From assembly GCA_030427205.1 (NCBI GenBank), contig JAUHXC010000058.1, positions 1 to 53,804 on the forward strand: 53,804 nt of DNA, in the 5' to 3' direction. Made by a program: the position numbers and the translations under genes. Every line of letters starts with the position of its first letter. Positions within the stretch are counted from its first letter, which is position 1. Shown here one piece after another: positions 14,892-23,962 of this stretch. Below the pieces are notes generated by a model. That model was not told the origin of the DNA. It was given only the letters and a program-made list of their open reading frames with translations, and made no database searches. This DNA comes from a bacterium. Lineage in GTDB: Bacteria > Myxococcota_A > Bradymonadia > UBA7976 > UBA1532.

Positions 14892-17813
14892 TCAGAACTT
14901 GACGACCGAGGTCTCGCCCTTGCGGATGGTCACCGTCTTCGAGGGGGTGCAGCGGCTGCGGTCGCCGGCATAGCACACGTGCACCCGATGCCGACCGACG
15001 GGCACCTTGTACTTGATCAGCGGGGTCTCCATCGCGATCTGACCGCGGTTGAGGAAGACCGAGCCCCACTGACGCGAGGTCACGCTGACGAAGCCGGTGC
15101 CCCCTCCCCCGCCGCCGCTGCTGCGCGCGCGGCTCCGGGCCCGGGTACGGCGGGTTCGGCGCTTGGGCTTGGGGGTCGGCTTGGCCTCGAGCGCGAGCTC
15201 GAGGGTGCGCTCGCGCTGGCCATCCACCGACCACTCGACCTCGCGGGTGAGCGGCTGGTAGCCGGCCTTCTCGACGCGCAGCGGCGTCGGGCGGTCGAGG
15301 GGCACGTTCTCCAGCGTCAGCGGCGAAGCGCCGCGCTCTTTGCCGGCCACGAAGATCGTGGCCGCGCTGGGGCGGGTCTCGATGATCAGCGTGCCGGTCA
15401 GCCGATCGAGCCGGACATCCAGCGGGTGATTCACCCCCGCTTCCAGGTTCAGCTCGGTCTCGAAGGGCGCGTAGCCCGGCGCCTGCACCTTGACGGCCAC
15501 CGCCTCGCCCGCCTTGACCTCGTAGCGCGCGCTCGGGGCGTCGTGCACCACCCACTTGCCGTCGATCTGGACCTGCGCGTCCTCCGGCTCGATGCGGATG
15601 ACCAGCGTCGCGGTGGTCGGCGCGGGCGGCGGGGCGGGGGGCGGCGGCGTCGCCTCCGGGGTCTCGGGGGCCTCGGGCCTGGCCGCGGTCTCGATGACCG
15701 TCGGGGTATCGTCGGTGCCCTGCCGCTCGATGAGCAGCGTCGTGGCGATGCCGGTGCCGACGACGACCAGCAGCAGGATCGCGCCGATGATCATCCGCTC
15801 GCGGTCGAGCCACGGGCGGGTCTCGGGCGACGCGGCGATGGTCGGCGCCGGCCCCGGACGCCGGGAGCGACGGCGCGGCTTGTCCGTCCGCGGCCCCTGC
15901 CCCACCTCGTCGGCGGGCACGATCACGGTGCGCTGGCGATTGAAGCCCGCCTGCCCGGGGGCCGCGGGCGCGCCGGCGCCGCCGGGACCCGGCGGTCCGC
16001 CGGGCAGCGGGGACTGCATCGCGCCCGTCGGCGCCAGCCCGGGGCCGCCGACGGCCGGCGCCGCGCGCGTGCGCCGCTGCTGGCCCTGCCCGAACGGCGG
16101 CTGCATGCCCGCGCCGGGCGCACCGAACGGCGCCGGCTGCCCGTGGGGCGGCAGGCTGCCGGCGGGCGCCGGACGGGCCACGGCGGGGCCGTGAGCGGGC
16201 ATGCCATGGACCGGGGCGACGGGCGGCTGCCCTTGCATGGGGGCCACCGCACGCGGCGCGGCCTGCACCGGACGCGCTGGCGCCGCTTGCGCCGGGTGAA
16301 CCGGAGCCGCGTGCACCGGGGCCGCGTGCGGCGCGGCGTGTACCGGGGCCGCTCGCACCGGCGCCGCGCGCACGGGGGCCGGCCGCACCGGCGCCGCGCG
16401 CACGGGGGCTGCCGGCGCCGCCTGTACCGGCGCGGCGGGGGCATGGGCCGGGCCACCCGGGCTCCATCCCTGGGCCGCGGCGACCGCTTCGGCGCCTTCG
16501 CGCAGGCGGTCGCCTTCGTAGGCCCGCGTCGGCTCGTCGTCGAAGAAGTCCTCGGCGTCGATCGAGGCCAGCAGGTCGGGCTCGGAGTCGTAGTCTTCGA
16601 TCTCGCCGCCGTAGGTCTGGATCGGATCGTCGAACGACGCCGCGCCGGGGCCGGCGTCGCCCCGGGTATCGGGCTCGTCGAGCAGCTCGATCGAGCCCGT
16701 GCCGAGCATCAGCAGGTCGTCGCCGGTGAGCATCGGCGCCGAGTCGAGCCCCGGCTCGAGGCTGGTGCGGTCGTCGCCGTCGTCGAACATGCCGTCGCCG
16801 GGCACGGCGGCCCGCCCGATGACCGAGCGCGCGTCGGGCGGCATGTCGCGCCGGTCGCGCATCGCGTCGTCGACGGTCGGGTCGAGCACCGGGCTGTCGC
16901 CGTTGAACAGCTCGTGCATCAGCTGGGCGAGGCGCACCTTGTTGAACGGCACCTCCGCCCCGCGCAGGAAGCGCGCCAGCTCGCGCTGCATGTGCTGCGC
17001 CGACGGGTAGCGATCGCCGCGCTCGCGGGTCAGCGCCCGCATCACGATGCGGTCGAGCGCCGGCGGCACGTCGGGGCGCACGGTGCTCGGCGGCGCGATC
17101 TCGGCCCGGCGCACCCGGCTGAGCAGCGAGACCTCGTCGTCATCCTTGTAGAGCAGCTCGCCGGTGAGCATCTCGTAGAGCACGATGCCGATGCTGAAGA
17201 TGTCGGTCCGGTGGTCGAGCGGCTCGCCCCGGGCCTGCTCGGGCGACATGTAGTAGAACTTGCCCTTGATGATGCCGGCCTCGGTCTCGTAGGCCCGCAA
17301 CGCGGCCTTGGCGATGCCGAAGTCGACGATCTTCACCTCGCCTTCGAAGGCGAGCAGCACGTTCTGCGGCGAGACGTCGCGGTGCACGATGTGCAGCGGC
17401 CGCCCCTTGCCGTCTTTCTTGCGGTGGGCGTAGTCCAGCCCGGCGCAGGCCTCCATCGCGACATAGGCGGCCGCGTCGACGGGCATCTGCATCCGCCGGT
17501 CGCGCAGGCGCTTGAGCACCCGGTACAGGTCGCGCCCGTCGATGAACTCCATCGCGATGTAGTAGTGGTCGTCGACCTTGCCGAGGTCGAAGATCTGCCC
17601 GATGTTGCTGTGGCTCAGCTCGACGGTGATGCGCGCCTCGTCGATGAGCATCTCGATGAAGTCGGCATCCTGGCTGTACCGCGGATGCAGGCGCTTGATC
17701 GCGAGGATCTTCTCGAACCCGCCGAGACCGGGGGCCTTCGCCCGGAAGATCTCGGCCATACCGCCGATGGCGATGCGTTCGAGGAGAATGTATCGGCCGA
17801 ACTGCTCGTGCAC
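14892..17813 (-). CDS. Hanks-type Ser/Thr protein kinase with Ala/Pro linker, TM helix and PEGA repeats
   Basis: A 973-residue receptor-like kinase. Residues 5-275 are the kinase domain with all key residues (IAIGGMAEIFRA loop, catalytic Lys in LAIKRL, HRDVSPQN, DFGIAK, SPEQARGE). A low-complexity acidic stretch and an Ala/Pro/Val/His repeat region follow (about 455-530), then one transmembrane helix (about 671-692, IIGAILLLVVVGTGIATTLL) and two clear PEGA domains plus a third PEGA-like unit at the extracytoplasmic end (ATLVIRIEPEDAQVQIDGKW, GTLIIETRPSAATIFVAGK, WGSVFLNRGQIAMETPLIKY). GTG 17813 is chosen because the kinase domain begins there and a near-consensus promoter ends 8 bases upstream. 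It is divergent from the FHA sigma-54 activator, a plausible phospho-partner. Confidence 0.94.
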   Translation of the reverse strand: MHEQFGRYILLERIAIGGMAEIFRAKAPGLGGFEKILAIKRLHPRYSQDADFIEMLIDEARITVELSHSNIGQIFDLGKVDDHYYIAMEFIDGRDLYRVLKRLRDRRMQMPVDAAAYVAMEACAGLDYAHRKKDGKGRPLHIVHRDVSPQNVLLAFEGEVKIVDFGIAKAALRAYETEAGIIKGKFYYMSPEQARGEPLDHRTDIFSIGIVLYEMLTGELLYKDDDEVSLLSRVRRAEIAPPSTVRPDVPPALDRIVMRALTRERGDRYPSAQHMQRELARFLRGAEVPFNKVRLAQLMHELFNGDSPVLDPTVDDAMRDRRDMPPDARSVIGRAAVPGDGMFDDGDDRTSLEPGLDSAPMLTGDDLLMLGTGSIELLDEPDTRGDAGPGAASFDDPIQTYGGEIEDYDSEPDLLASIDAEDFFDDEPTRAYEGDRLREGAEAVAAAQGWSPGGPAHAPAAPVQAAPAAPVRAAPVRPAPVRAAPVRAAPVHAAPHAAPVHAAPVHPAQAAPARPVQAAPRAVAPMQGQPPVAPVHGMPAHGPAVARPAPAGSLPPHGQPAPFGAPGAGMQPPFGQGQQRRTRAAPAVGGPGLAPTGAMQSPLPGGPPGPGGAGAPAAPGQAGFNRQRTVIVPADEVGQGPRTDKPRRRSRRPGPAPTIAASPETRPWLDRERMIIGAILLLVVVGTGIATTLLIERQGTDDTPTVIETAARPEAPETPEATPPPPAPPPAPTTATLVIRIEPEDAQVQIDGKWVVHDAPSARYEVKAGEAVAVKVQAPGYAPFETELNLEAGVNHPLDVRLDRLTGTLIIETRPSAATIFVAGKERGASPLTLENVPLDRPTPLRVEKAGYQPLTREVEWSVDGQRERTLELALEAKPTPKPKRRTRRTRARSRARSSGGGGGGTGFVSVTSRQWGSVFLNRGQIAMETPLIKYKVPVGRHRVHVCYAGDRSRCTPSKTVTIRKGETSVVKF
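16219..16455 (-). repeat. Imperfect tandem repeats encoding Ala-Pro-Val linker of the kinase
   Basis: Short imperfect repeats of 12-18 bases (GGCGCCGCGCGCACGGG-like units on the plus strand) encode runs of APVRAAP / APVHAAP in the linker between kinase and membrane helix. Such repeats tend to vary in copy number between strains. Confidence 0.65.
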
Positions 17814-17821
17814 GGGGACGG

Positions 17822-17850
17822 ATTCTAAGGGGCGGTCCGCCCGGCGTCCA
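17822..17850 (-). promoter_or_regulatory. Promoter of the PEGA kinase (TGGACG-17-TAGAAT)
   Basis: On the minus strand TGGACG (17845-17850) and TAGAAT (17822-17827) are 17 bases apart, and GTG 17813 follows the -10 box by 8 bases. The same geometry and -35 hexamer precede the second kinase at 21208. Confidence 0.65.
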
Positions 17851-17922
17851 CTGCCGATGCGGATCACTCTGCATCGCCTGCCGTCGGGCGCCTGCTCGGG
17901 TCGGCGCGGCGCGCGCTCGCGG

Positions 17923-17952
17923 TTGACGATACGCGGCGGTCCTGCGCACACT
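17923..17952 (+). promoter_or_regulatory. Promoter of the FHA sigma-54 activator gene
   Basis: TTGACG (17923-17928) and CACACT (17947-17952) are 18 bases apart. ATG 17960 follows the -10 box by 7 bases, giving a leaderless arrangement. It diverges from the kinase promoter across a 146-base intergenic region. Confidence 0.5.
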
Positions 17953-17959
17953 GGCGGCC

Positions 17960-19381
17960 ATGGGCACGAAGTTCCCCGACTATGTCCCCCCGACCCAGAT
18001 CGCGTATCGACCGGACGGGGGCACCACCCTGCACTTGCGCAAGTGCCGCCTGGCCGTCGAGGTCGGCGACGGCCGCTGGGCGGAGCACGTCTTCGACCAG
18101 GCGGTGGTGACGTTGGGCTCGATGGACGACAACGACCTCGTCCTCGCAGACGACACCGTCAGCCGCTATCACTGCCGGATCTACCAGGAAGACAACGCCT
18201 ACGTGCTCGAAGACCTCGCCAGCACCAACGGCTCGTTCATCGACGGCGTGCGCATCAAGGCGGCCTACCTCGCGCCGGGCCACGCGGTCGAGCTCGGCAA
18301 CAGCCGGCTGCAGTTCCAGAGCTTCGACGAAGAGGTGCACATCACCCCCAGCGAGGAGGAGCGCTTCGGCGGCATCATCGGGGCCAATGTGCAGATGCGG
18401 AAGATCTTCGGCATCCTCGAGAAGATCGCGCCGACCGATACGACCGTGGTGATCGAAGGCGAGACGGGCACCGGCAAGGAGGTCGTCGCCCAGACGATCC
18501 ACCAGACCTCCCATCGGGCCGAGAAGCCCTTCGTCGTCTTCGACTGCTCGGCGGTGCCGGCCAACCTCATCGAGTCGGAGCTCTTCGGCCACGAGAAGGG
18601 CTCCTTCACCGGCGCGATCACCGCCCGTCAGGGCCTCTTCGAGATGGCCAGCGGCGGCACGATCTTCCTCGACGAGCTCGGCGAGTTGAGCCTCGAACTG
18701 CAGCCCAAGCTGCTGCGGGTGCTCGAGACCCGCGAGGTGCGGCGGGTCGGCGGCCTGCGCGCGATCAAGGTCGACGTGCGGGTCATCGCCGCCACCAACC
18801 GCAAGCTCGAAGACGAAGTGCGCGAGGGGCGGTTCCGCGAAGATCTCTACTACCGGCTGAGCGTGGTCCGGCTGTTCCTGCCGCCGCTGCGCGATCGGCG
18901 AGAAGACATCGCCCTGCTCGTACGCCACTTCCTGCGGGTGGGGCGGTTCAACCGTGACGCCCAGGGCAACCCGCGGCTCAACGGCCTCGGGCATCAGGTG
19001 CTCGAGGCGCTGCGGACCTACGACTGGCCGGGCAACGTGCGCGAGCTGCTCAACGTGGTCGAGCGCGCGTGCAGCTTCGCCGAGACCGATACCATCGAGC
19101 TGGCCGATCTGCCGCCACATCTGCTCGATCAGAGCCATATGCAGCGGCTGCAGCAGCTCAAGCCGCAGCTCCTGCAGCCCGAAGGCGTCGACGGGGTCGA
19201 AGACCTCGGCCCGTTCAAGGACGCCAAGGAGAAGTGGGTCCAGAGCTTCGAGCGGGACTACATCCGCGCCTTGTTGGAGCGCAACGACTTCAACATCAGC
19301 CACGCGGCTCGCGAGGCCGACATCGACCGCAAGTACTTCCGAAAGCTGATGAAGAAGTACGGGATCGAGACCCCCGACTGA
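17960..19381 (+). CDS. Sigma-54-dependent transcriptional activator with N-terminal FHA domain
   Basis: The 473-residue regulator remodels sigma-54 RNA polymerase at -24/-12 promoters. An FHA domain at about residues 40-115 (GSMDDNDLVLADDTVSRYHC, STNGSFIDGVRI) binds phosphothreonine in place of the usual receiver domain. The AAA+ domain at about 140-375 has Walker A GETGTGKE (167-174), the sigma-54 contact loop GSFTGA (214-219, the usual GAFTGA with Ser for Ala), a Walker B segment in GGTIFLDELGEL and the arginine-finger region. A Fis-type helix-turn-helix closes the protein (FNISHAAREADIDRKYFRKLM). The input is probably phosphorylation by a Ser/Thr kinase; the divergent kinase and the convergent kinase at 19397 are the obvious candidates. 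Targets are unknown. Confidence 0.95.
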   Translation: MGTKFPDYVPPTQIAYRPDGGTTLHLRKCRLAVEVGDGRWAEHVFDQAVVTLGSMDDNDLVLADDTVSRYHCRIYQEDNAYVLEDLASTNGSFIDGVRIKAAYLAPGHAVELGNSRLQFQSFDEEVHITPSEEERFGGIIGANVQMRKIFGILEKIAPTDTTVVIEGETGTGKEVVAQTIHQTSHRAEKPFVVFDCSAVPANLIESELFGHEKGSFTGAITARQGLFEMASGGTIFLDELGELSLELQPKLLRVLETREVRRVGGLRAIKVDVRVIAATNRKLEDEVREGRFREDLYYRLSVVRLFLPPLRDRREDIALLVRHFLRVGRFNRDAQGNPRLNGLGHQVLEALRTYDWPGNVRELLNVVERACSFAETDTIELADLPPHLLDQSHMQRLQQLKPQLLQPEGVDGVEDLGPFKDAKEKWVQSFERDYIRALLERNDFNISHAAREADIDRKYFRKLMKKYGIETPD

Positions 19382-19396
19382 AGCCGGGGTAGACGC

Positions 19397-21208
19397 TCAC
19401 TCGGGCGGGGCGGCGTCGCTGCGCGACGGCGTCGGCGGCGGCTCGCCCGGCAGGCCGGTGCCGATCTTGAGCACGGCGGGCGGCTCGTCCTCGTCGGCCG
19501 GCGGGTCGTCGCCGCCCATCACCACCCCCACGATGACCACCACCACCAGCACCACCACGGCGCCGAGCGCGATCCAGGTCCAGGGGAAGGGCCGCTCGTC
19601 GATGTCGGCGATCTGGGTCGGCGCGGTCGGGTTGCCGTCGGGCTCGTCATCGAAGTCCGCGATGATCCCGGCGTCGATCACCGGCGGGGCATCGGGCGTC
19701 AACGGCAGCGTCGCGTCGGCGGCCTCCTCGCGGACGATCGCGATGGTCGGATCCTCCTCGACCGGCAGACCGAGCCCGAGCGGATCGGCGGCCGACGGTT
19801 GCTGGCTGTCGTGGGCGACCGCCGAGAGGGCCATCGTCGCTTCGAGCCCATCGGCGGACGTATCGACCGATGGCCGGTCCCACGGCGAGACGGGCACCGG
19901 AACAACCGGGCGGGCCGGCGCGGCGCGACCCGGCGCGTTGGAGCCCGAGGGCCGACCGACGGGCAGCGCGGTGGCCACGGCGACCGGGATCGCCCGCGCC
20001 ACCGGTCGCGCCACCGCCGGCGTGGGCCGGGTGGGCGACGGCGCGGGCGGCGTCACCCCGGTCGAAGGCTCGACATCGGGCGCAGCGGGGCCCGATGGCT
20101 CGGCCTCGAAGAGCGCGTCGGAGATCTCGACGCTGGGCCCGTCGGCGCCGGGCTTGAGGCCGACGACCGAGTGCACGTCGGTCAGGCGGTCGATGGCCCG
20201 CTCATCGACGTCTGCGGGCACGTCGACCCCGGAGACCGAGGCGATGAAGTCTTCTTCGTACAGGTTCTCGACCGTGCTCGGCTGCGGGCGATCACCGCTG
20301 AGCAGCTCGCCGAGCTCGCGGGCGCCGTAGTCGACGTCGATCTCGGCGAGGGCGACGTCGAGCAGATCGGCCATCTCCTGCGCGGTCTGGAAGCGCCGGT
20401 CGCGGCTCTTGCGCAGCGCCTTGAGCACGATCGCGTCGACCCGCTCGGGGATCTCGGCCATCAGCCGCCGCGGCGGGATGGGGTTCTTGCGCAGGATCTG
20501 GTCGTAGACCTGGTACTCGTTCTGCCCGGTGAACGGCAGCCGCCCGGTCAGCATCTTGTAGAGCGTCATGCCCAACGAGAAGATGTCGGCCCGCCCGTCG
20601 AGCGACTGGGCCTGCGCCTGCTCGGGGCTCATGTACTGCAGCTTGCCCTTGATCACGCCGCTGCGGGTCTTGGTCGAGTTGTTCGCCGCCTTGGCCACCC
20701 CGAAGTCGATCAGCTTCACCGCGCCTTCGTAGCTGATCAAGATGTTGTGCGGGCTGACGTCGCGGTGGATCACCTGCTGCGGGCGGCCTTCGCTGTCGCG
20801 CAGCGCGTGGGCCGCGTGCAGCCCCTCGGCGACACCGCGGGCGATGTACAACGCCGCGGGCAGCGGCAGCAGCGTATCCCGCAGGCGAAAGCCGCGCAGC
20901 ACCGTCGCGAGGTCGATGCCGTCGATGTACTCCATCGCGATGAAGTGCTGCCCGCCGACCGAGCCGAAGTCGAGCACCTCCGCCACGTTGGGGTGGCGGA
21001 TCGCCGCGGCGATGCGCGCCTCGTCTTCGAGCATGGTGACGAAGCGCTCGTTCTGCGCGTAGTGCGGCAGCAGGCGCTTGATGGCGACCTTCTTGCGAAA
21101 CCCGCCGAGCCCGACCACCTCGGCCAGATACACCTCGGCCATGCCGCCCTGCCCGATCCGGCGGATCATCTGGTAGCGACCGAAGCTGCGGGGGGTCTCG
21201 GGCTCCAT
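19397..21208 (-). CDS. Hanks-type Ser/Thr protein kinase with C-terminal TM segment
   Basis: The 603-residue kinase has its catalytic domain at about residues 9-270 with complete motifs (IGQGGMAEVYLAE, VAIKRLLPHY, HRDVSPHN, DFGVAKAANN, SPEQAQAQ, RADIFSLGMTLYKMLTG). A long Pro/Ala/acidic linker follows, then one transmembrane helix at about 541-563 (WTWIALGAVVVLVVVVIVGV) and a short Asp/Pro-rich extracytoplasmic tail without a recognisable sensor. ATG 21208 is chosen over GTG 21226 because the promoter places transcription at that ATG. It converges on the FHA sigma-54 activator with only 15 bases between stops. It is a likely paralogue of the kinase at 14892-17813, with a shorter outer part. 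Confidence 0.94.
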   Translation of the reverse strand: MEPETPRSFGRYQMIRRIGQGGMAEVYLAEVVGLGGFRKKVAIKRLLPHYAQNERFVTMLEDEARIAAAIRHPNVAEVLDFGSVGGQHFIAMEYIDGIDLATVLRGFRLRDTLLPLPAALYIARGVAEGLHAAHALRDSEGRPQQVIHRDVSPHNILISYEGAVKLIDFGVAKAANNSTKTRSGVIKGKLQYMSPEQAQAQSLDGRADIFSLGMTLYKMLTGRLPFTGQNEYQVYDQILRKNPIPPRRLMAEIPERVDAIVLKALRKSRDRRFQTAQEMADLLDVALAEIDVDYGARELGELLSGDRPQPSTVENLYEEDFIASVSGVDVPADVDERAIDRLTDVHSVVGLKPGADGPSVEISDALFEAEPSGPAAPDVEPSTGVTPPAPSPTRPTPAVARPVARAIPVAVATALPVGRPSGSNAPGRAAPARPVVPVPVSPWDRPSVDTSADGLEATMALSAVAHDSQQPSAADPLGLGLPVEEDPTIAIVREEAADATLPLTPDAPPVIDAGIIADFDDEPDGNPTAPTQIADIDERPFPWTWIALGAVVVLVVVVIVGVVMGGDDPPADEDEPPAVLKIGTGLPGEPPPTPSRSDAAPPE

Positions 21209-21216
21209 CAACCGTC

Positions 21217-21245
21217 CATCTACCACTGACCGGGCCGGGCGTCCA
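21217..21245 (-). promoter_or_regulatory. Promoter of the second kinase (TGGACG-17-TAGATG)
   Basis: On the minus strand TGGACG (21240-21245) and TAGATG (21217-21222) are separated by 17 bases, and the ATG follows 8 bases later. The -35 hexamer, spacer and distance to the start codon are identical to those of the first kinase. Confidence 0.6.
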
Positions 21246-21311
21246 TGCGCCCGCCGTCGCGTACGCGGGCTGCGCCGTCACCGGAAGACGATCCACCCGG
21301 CGGCGCGCGCG

Positions 21312-23834
21312 TCACATGCCGCCGTCGGCTTCCTGCTCGTCCGGGGGCTCTTCGCAGCGCCCATCGACGCAGACTTCGTCGCCGCGACAGAGATCACCTT
21401 CGTCGATCAGCCCGTCGCAATCGTCGTCCACCGCGTCGCACCGCTCGCCGCGGGGCAGCACCGCGCCCTGGCAGGTGACCCCGCGGTTGCCCTGGCAGAT
21501 GAACGAGCCCGTCTCACAGCGCCCCACGTCGGACCCGTTGCACGGCGTCGGCCGGAAGTCCTCGTCGATGCGGGCGTCGCAGTCGTTGTCCCGACCGTCG
21601 CATACGTCGCTGTCGGCGGGCACGACCTCGCCGGCGCAGCGGCTCCAGGCGCCAGCGTCACAGCGCCGGGCTCCGCCGTGGCAGATCCCGATGCCCTCCG
21701 TACCGACCGGGCCGGTGTAGCACTGCTCGCGCAGGCCATCGACCGTGCCGTCGCAGTCGTCGTCGACCCCGTTGCACGACTCGACGCCCGGGCCGACAGC
21801 CCCCGCGCAGGCCCCGAACCCTCCGCCGTCGCAGGCCTGCTGCCCGCGGCGACAGGGACCGGCGCCGGGCATGCCCGTATCGAAGGGGTAACAGGCCCGG
21901 CGGATGGGCTGGCCGTCGGCGTCGCGATCGACCGCGCCGTCGCAGTCCTCGTCCTGCCCGCTGCAGGCCTCCGCCGCGGGCAGGATCTGGCCTTCGCAGA
22001 CCCCCCAGGCCTCGGCCCCCGAGCCGACCGCCGCCGTGCAGCGCTGCATGCCGCCGACGCAGAGCCCGACGCCTTCGGTCGCCGGCACGCCGTCGTAGCA
22101 CGGACGCAGCAGCTCCTCGTCGACGAGGCCATCGCAGTCGTCGTCGATCCCGTTGCACAGCTCGACCCGGGCGCCGGCGGTGATGCCCAGACAGCGGATC
22201 TCGGCGGTGCCCTGCTCGCGATCGACGAGGCAGGCGTTGGGCGCGATCCGGCAAGCGCAGGGGGGCCCGGGGCACGGGTCGCCGCACGTCTCGGGCGCGG
22301 GCTCGGCGCCGACGGTGCGCAGCGGGTTGCCCTCGTCGATGATCCCGTCGCAATCGCCATCGACCCCGTCGCACAGCTCCTCGGCGTAGGGGTGGATGTC
22401 GGCGCGCGCGTCGTTGCAATCACCGGGCGTCGGCCAGCCGTCCCCGTCCTGGTCGCTGACCGCCGCGCACGACAGGTCGGCGCCGTCACAGTCTTGATCG
22501 ATCCCGTCGTCGCAGCGCTCGGGCGCACCGGGATGGATCGTCGGCTCGGCGTCATCACAGTCGACGCCGCCCTGACGCCCGTCGATCGAGCCGTCGCCGT
22601 CGGCGTCCTGCTCGGGGCACATGTCGTCGAGGCCATCGCAGTCCTGGTCGACGCCGTCGCCGCAGCGCTCGGCCGCGCCCGGATGCACGCCCGCGTTGAG
22701 ATCGTCGCAATCGAGCCCGGGCCCGATGCACCGCCCGAGCGCCATGGCCATCGCCTCGGGACACGGCACCCCGTCCCCGTCGACGTCGTCGGGCACGCAC
22801 GGCGGATCGAGCATGTCGCAATCCTGATCGATGCCGTCGCCGCAGACCTCGAGGCGGTTGGGCGAGCGGCCGGGGTCGCTGTCGTCGCAGTCGATGCCCG
22901 CCGGCGAGCCGTCCCGATCGCGGTCGCACGCGGCGTCGCGCCCATCACAGTCCTGGTCGATGCCGTCGCCGCAGATGTCCACCGCGCCGGGTCGGATCTC
23001 GGGGTCGCCATCGTCGCAGTCGGGGCCCGACGGTACGCCGTCGCCATCGGCGTCCTCGCCCGCGACGCATGGCACATCGGGTTCGGCGCGGCAGTCGTTG
23101 TCGAGGCCGTCACCGCAGAAGGCGCGATGGCGCTCGGCGGCGAGGCCGGTCAACGGCGGATCGCCGGGCAGTTCTGCGCCGCGGAAGGGGTGCGCCGCCG
23201 AGGCGGTGTCGTCGCAGTCGTGCACCGCCTCGGCGGCAAGCGGCGGCAAGCCGTCGCAGCAGCCGTCGCGTTCGCAATCGGGGAAGAGGTCGCCGTCGGC
23301 GTCACACAGCGCGTCGAACGGGACGAGCGTGACCGGCGCGCGGCTCGCGCCGCCGACATCGACCACCGCAGCGCCCACGGCCATCGCCCGGCAAGTGCAT
23401 TCGGGCACCCACACCGCCTCCGAGATACACGTCGCCGGCCCTTCGCAGGCCACCACGTAGACCGCCACCGAGCCCGAGAGGCGCTCGGGGGTGTCGAGGG
23501 CCACCACGACCGGTCGCCCGGCGGCGTCGAGCCCGGCGGCCGCCAGATCGACGGGCCGCGCACCGACCGCGCGCTGCGCGCCGTCGCCCACCCGCAAGAA
23601 GACGACGAGGTGCTCCGGCGCGCCGGCGGCCGCGGTATCGATGGCCAGTTCCAGGCCCGGCGGCGCGGGCGCGTCGCAGGCGACCAGCGCAGCGGCGAAC
23701 AGCGCAGCGGCGACCGGCACGCCGGCGAACAGGGCACGATACCCCCGGCCGGGCCCGGGCACGGGCGCACACCGGCGCGCCGGCGTCTCGGCGCCGGGCG
23801 GTGATGGGGATCGGGGCTGGGCGGCGGAGGCCAT
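21312..23834 (-). CDS. MopE-like lipoprotein with Cys/Asp metal-binding repeats
   Basis: The 840-residue protein has a lipobox (LFAAALVAC, Cys at about residue 53) and, after a beta-rich N-terminal region, about eleven copies of the motif described for MopE-type proteins (GDGIDQDCDG, NGIDDDCDG, DGRDNDCDA and similar). These are interleaved with calcium-binding-like DxDGDG segments (EDADGDGVPSGPDCDDGD). Each repeat has paired Cys and several Asp, so it probably folds around Ca2+ or another metal with a disulfide. The family is abundant in myxobacteria. The later repeats are spaced by longer Cys-containing units (CYTGPVGTEGIGICHGGARR). ATG 23834 lies 6 bases after TATCAT. The ligand and partner are unknown. 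Confidence 0.88.
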   Translation of the reverse strand: MASAAQPRSPSPPGAETPARRCAPVPGPGRGYRALFAGVPVAAALFAAALVACDAPAPPGLELAIDTAAAGAPEHLVVFLRVGDGAQRAVGARPVDLAAAGLDAAGRPVVVALDTPERLSGSVAVYVVACEGPATCISEAVWVPECTCRAMAVGAAVVDVGGASRAPVTLVPFDALCDADGDLFPDCERDGCCDGLPPLAAEAVHDCDDTASAAHPFRGAELPGDPPLTGLAAERHRAFCGDGLDNDCRAEPDVPCVAGEDADGDGVPSGPDCDDGDPEIRPGAVDICGDGIDQDCDGRDAACDRDRDGSPAGIDCDDSDPGRSPNRLEVCGDGIDQDCDMLDPPCVPDDVDGDGVPCPEAMAMALGRCIGPGLDCDDLNAGVHPGAAERCGDGVDQDCDGLDDMCPEQDADGDGSIDGRQGGVDCDDAEPTIHPGAPERCDDGIDQDCDGADLSCAAVSDQDGDGWPTPGDCNDARADIHPYAEELCDGVDGDCDGIIDEGNPLRTVGAEPAPETCGDPCPGPPCACRIAPNACLVDREQGTAEIRCLGITAGARVELCNGIDDDCDGLVDEELLRPCYDGVPATEGVGLCVGGMQRCTAAVGSGAEAWGVCEGQILPAAEACSGQDEDCDGAVDRDADGQPIRRACYPFDTGMPGAGPCRRGQQACDGGGFGACAGAVGPGVESCNGVDDDCDGTVDGLREQCYTGPVGTEGIGICHGGARRCDAGAWSRCAGEVVPADSDVCDGRDNDCDARIDEDFRPTPCNGSDVGRCETGSFICQGNRGVTCQGAVLPRGERCDAVDDDCDGLIDEGDLCRGDEVCVDGRCEEPPDEQEADGGM

Positions 23835-23840
23835 CGACCG

Positions 23841-23846
23841 ATGATA
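23841..23846 (-). promoter_or_regulatory. Candidate -10 box (TATCAT) of the MopE-like gene
   Basis: TATCAT on the minus strand lies 6 bases before ATG 23834. No good -35 box is visible 16-18 bases upstream. Confidence 0.4.
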
Positions 23847-23962
23847 CCCCGGTCACCACCGCCGACGAAACGACGCCGCGCCGGCGGTCCCGTGACACCA
23901 CCCCACCGTCGCCCCACCTCGATCGCCGCCGCCCCTTGCCGTCGCCGGTGGATTCGTGCGAG

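Noticed and set aside
14406..17828. A 1,140-codon plus-strand frame opposite the PEGA kinase
   Set aside because: The minus strand encodes a complete kinase with all catalytic motifs; the plus frame is low-complexity Arg/Gly/Ala.
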